Of a stretch of DNA of 64,000 bases, positions 62,431 through 64,000 are shown piece by piece. The DNA is from Bacillota bacterium. Lineage in GTDB: Bacteria > Bacillota > Desulfotomaculia > Desulfotomaculales > Ammonificaceae. The notes under the pieces are model-generated. The model was not told the origin of the DNA, did not search any database, and was given only the letters and a program-made list of their open reading frames with translations. The stretch's first letter is position 1. The number at the start of each line of letters is the position of its first letter. The stretch is taken from contig JBFMBK010000010.1 in assembly GCA_040755295.1 (NCBI GenBank), positions 1-64,000 on the forward strand, read 5' to 3'. Both the position numbers and the translations under genes were made by a program.

Positions 62431-63147
62431 TTAAATAGGCTTTTTGTGGGGAATCCCTGCCCGGCGCGGATACCCGTCAGGCGTGTTTACGGTTTTTCTG
62501 ATAATAATTAAAAGTCGCTTTTCCCCGCAAATCGGCAGCACGTATTCAATTTGGGTCTCTAATACTCCCCCGAGGGTTTCTATTGCCTTCCTGGATTCTT
62601 CTATTTCCTCTTTTGCTTTCGGCCCCTTGTACGCAATAACCGCTCCCCCTACACCGGCAAAGGGAACGGTGCACTCGGACAATATCCTCAGCGGCGCTAC
62701 CGCTCTCGCCGTCACCAGATCAAACCCTTCCCGGTAACCCTCCCGGCGCCCGAGTTCTTCCGCCCTGCCCCAGATTACGGTGCAGTTTTTAAGATGCAGG
62801 CCTTCCACCACTTCCCGCATATACTCCGTCTTTTTCCTGACCGCCTCGAGCAAGACAACTTGCAATCCGGGATTTGCAATACCGAGAGGAATCCCCGGGA
62901 AGCCGGCGCCGCTGCCGACATCAATTAACCGTTTGCCACCGTTGAAATCAACCCAGCGCATCACCGCAACCGCGTCCACAAAGTGCTTCACGGCTACATC
63001 CACCGGGTCTTTAAGCCCGGTAAGGTTGACTCTTTCCGCCGCGGCTTTCAATTTCCCGTAGCAGGCGCAAAAAAGCGCCTCCTCTTCCGGCCGGAGCGCG
63101 ATGCCAATGCCTTTCACACCCTTTTGGAGCGCTTCCTCGAAATCCAT
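62431..63147 (-). CDS. rsmG: 16S rRNA (guanine527-N7)-methyltransferase
   Basis: A 238-residue SAM-dependent methyltransferase modifying G527 of 16S rRNA. RLIDVGSGAGFPGIPLGIANPGLQVVLLEAVRKKTEYM holds the SAM-binding motif I and the following acidic loop. DLVTARAVAPLRILSECTVPF is the catalytic region. It stands between mnmG and parA as in most Firmicutes. Confidence 0.95.
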   Translation of the reverse strand: MDFEEALQKGVKGIGIALRPEEEALFCACYGKLKAAAERVNLTGLKDPVDVAVKHFVDAVAVMRWVDFNGGKRLIDVGSGAGFPGIPLGIANPGLQVVLLEAVRKKTEYMREVVEGLHLKNCTVIWGRAEELGRREGYREGFDLVTARAVAPLRILSECTVPFAGVGGAVIAYKGPKAKEEIEESRKAIETLGGVLETQIEYVLPICGEKRLLIIIRKTVNTPDGYPRRAGIPHKKPI

Positions 63148-63154
63148 TTGCTCT

Positions 63155-63197
63155 CCTCAGAAAATAGTACTTCTCTCGTGAGGCGCGGCGCCTGAAA
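63155..63197. repeat. Family B repeat fragment
   Basis: AGAAAATAGTACTTCTCTCG followed by GAGGCGCGGCG matches the left end of the family B copy near 46120. The rest of the element is missing. Confidence 0.45.
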
Positions 63198-63203
63198 TAG
63201 TTT

Positions 63204-64000
63204 TTAATGGGGAATCTTGTCCCTTTTAAGATGTTTCAGATAAACAACCAGGACCGCGATATCCCCGCTGGAAATACCGCTGATTCTTGCCGCCTGACCC
63301 ACCGACGCCGGCTGCACTCGCTTCAGCTTCTCTCTTCCCTCGTTGGAAAGTCCCCTGACATCGCCGTAATCGATTCCGGGAGGCAGCCGTTTGCTCTCCA
63401 TCTTGCGGAAACGCTCCACTTCGGCCGTCTGCTGTTTTATATACCCTTCGTATTTTATCCGGTTCTCTACTTCGCACGATACGTCTGCCGGCACATTCTC
63501 CGGCGGGTCTCCTTCCCGAGCAACATCTGCGTAACTTATCTCGGGGCGCCGCAACAATTCCATCGGCGTACGCGGTCTGTTCGGCGCTTCAATTCCTTTT
63601 CTTTCGAAAATCCGTGCCACCGCTTCCACCGGCAGGATCATCGTCTTCAACCTGGCGATTTCCTTCTCGATCGCCTCTTGCCGCTGCAGGAAGGACGCGT
63701 AACGTTTGTCGCCTACAAGCCCTACGCGCCGACCCTTTTCCGTCAGCCGCAGGTCGGCGTTGTCCTGCCTTAAGAGAAGCCGGTATTCCGCCCTCGCCGT
63801 CAGCAGACGGTACGGCTCTTCCGCGCCTTTGGTGACCAGGTCGTCGATTAATACTCCCGTATAGCCTTCGTCCCTGCCGATGAAGAACGGCTCTTCGTTC
63901 TTCAGGTACAGGACCGCGTTGATGCCCGCCATTACCCCTTGCGCCGCCGCCTCTTCATACCCGGATGTCCCGTTGATCTGCCCGGCGAGGAAAAGTCCCG
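63204..64000 (-). CDS. mnmG: tRNA uridine-5-carboxymethylaminomethyl modification enzyme MnmG (partial)
   Basis: The 3' part (about 265 residues) of MnmG/GidA, which with MnmE modifies U34 of certain tRNAs using FAD. The visible part has LFLAGQINGTSGYEEAAAQG just at the edge, then GRDEGYTGVLIDDLVTKGAEEPYRLLTARAEYRLLLRQDNADLRL and DYGDVRGLSNEGREKLKRVQPASVGQAARISGISSGDIAVLVVYLK. The 5' end lies beyond 64000. In Firmicutes mnmG leads to mnmE, rnpA, rpmH and oriC. Confidence 0.96.
   Translation of the reverse strand, partial: GLFLAGQINGTSGYEEAAAQGVMAGINAVLYLKNEEPFFIGRDEGYTGVLIDDLVTKGAEEPYRLLTARAEYRLLLRQDNADLRLTEKGRRVGLVGDKRYASFLQRQEAIEKEIARLKTMILPVEAVARIFERKGIEAPNRPRTPMELLRRPEISYADVAREGDPPENVPADVSCEVENRIKYEGYIKQQTAEVERFRKMESKRLPPGIDYGDVRGLSNEGREKLKRVQPASVGQAARISGISSGDIAVLVVYLKHLKRDKIPH

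Overview
The window looks like about 64 kb of chromosome from a spore-forming, sulfate- or sulfite-reducing Firmicute of the Desulfotomaculum/Pelotomaculum type (Peptococcaceae sensu lato). Three sets of genes support this. Sporulation and germination genes are present (sleB, ypeB, yyaC, a ylmC/ymxH-type PRC-barrel gene). A dissimilatory sulfur block is present (dsrM, dsrK, dsrC and a CbiA-family gene that is probably dsrN). The SCIFF peptide and its radical-SAM maturase, typical of clostridia, are also present. Nearly all genes lie on the minus strand. The right end carries the usual origin-proximal order mnmG-rsmG-parA-parB with two parS-like sites, so oriC most likely lies just beyond position 64000 and the minus strand is the leading strand. 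No species can be named from the sequence alone.

Layout from left to right. 1-1075: leader and promoter of an rRNA operon running off the left edge, preceded by a cluster of DnaA-box-like sequences. 1076-2912: an IS110-family element next to a truncated membrane-protein gene. 3300-10288: comF, a membrane GAF-GGDEF diguanylate cyclase, metK, a PRC-barrel gene, a phosphohexomutase and a DUF421 membrane protein. 10681-23491: a cell-envelope polysaccharide region (galU, tagO-like, fabZ, LCP ligase, DUF4330, nucleotide-sugar dehydrogenase, two glycosyltransferases, an O-antigen-ligase-like polymerase on the plus strand, csaB, tagA/wecG). 23894-28974: a multidrug-efflux region (DHA2 permease, an internally deleted permease, two membrane-fusion proteins, MarR regulator). 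29503-33423: ctaB-like prenyltransferase, a small membrane protein, ypeB and sleB. 33942-39179: cutA and the sulfur block, with two tandem ferredoxins upstream. 39940-44538: murA, a peptidase-MA protein, a TPR protein and a LysM-G5-M23 endopeptidase. 44761-47586: SCIFF maturase, SCIFF peptide and a CBS-ACT protein. 47983-48213: tRNA-Gly and tRNA-Glu. 48429-56374: purA, an FAD oxidoreductase, dnaB carrying a 430-residue intein, rplI, rpsR, ssb, rpsF and DUF951. 56437-64000: cvpA, yyaC, ykuS, a phosphoribosyltransferase, DUF4446, a stand-alone LAGLIDADG-like ORF, parB, parA, rsmG and the 3' part of mnmG.

The most striking unexplained structure is in the intergenic space. At least three families of interspersed repeats recur: (A) elements of about 210-260 bp with imperfect inverted ends containing TGCAAAAC; (B) elements beginning near AAAATGCGTTTTTCTTC and ending near GTGCCGCAACGCGGCATG; (C) a palindrome built on CACAGAG/CTCTGTG. 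A and B often carry a hairpin core GGAATTCGC-loop-GCGAATTCC flanked by purine-rich arms. One A copy supplies the C-terminal codons of the DHA2 transporter, and one C copy is nested inside an A copy. Other points of interest are the bridge-RNA-sized inverted repeat upstream of the IS110 transposase, the duplicated parS unit spanning parB and the LAGLIDADG-like ORF, and the DnaA-box cluster upstream of an rRNA promoter.
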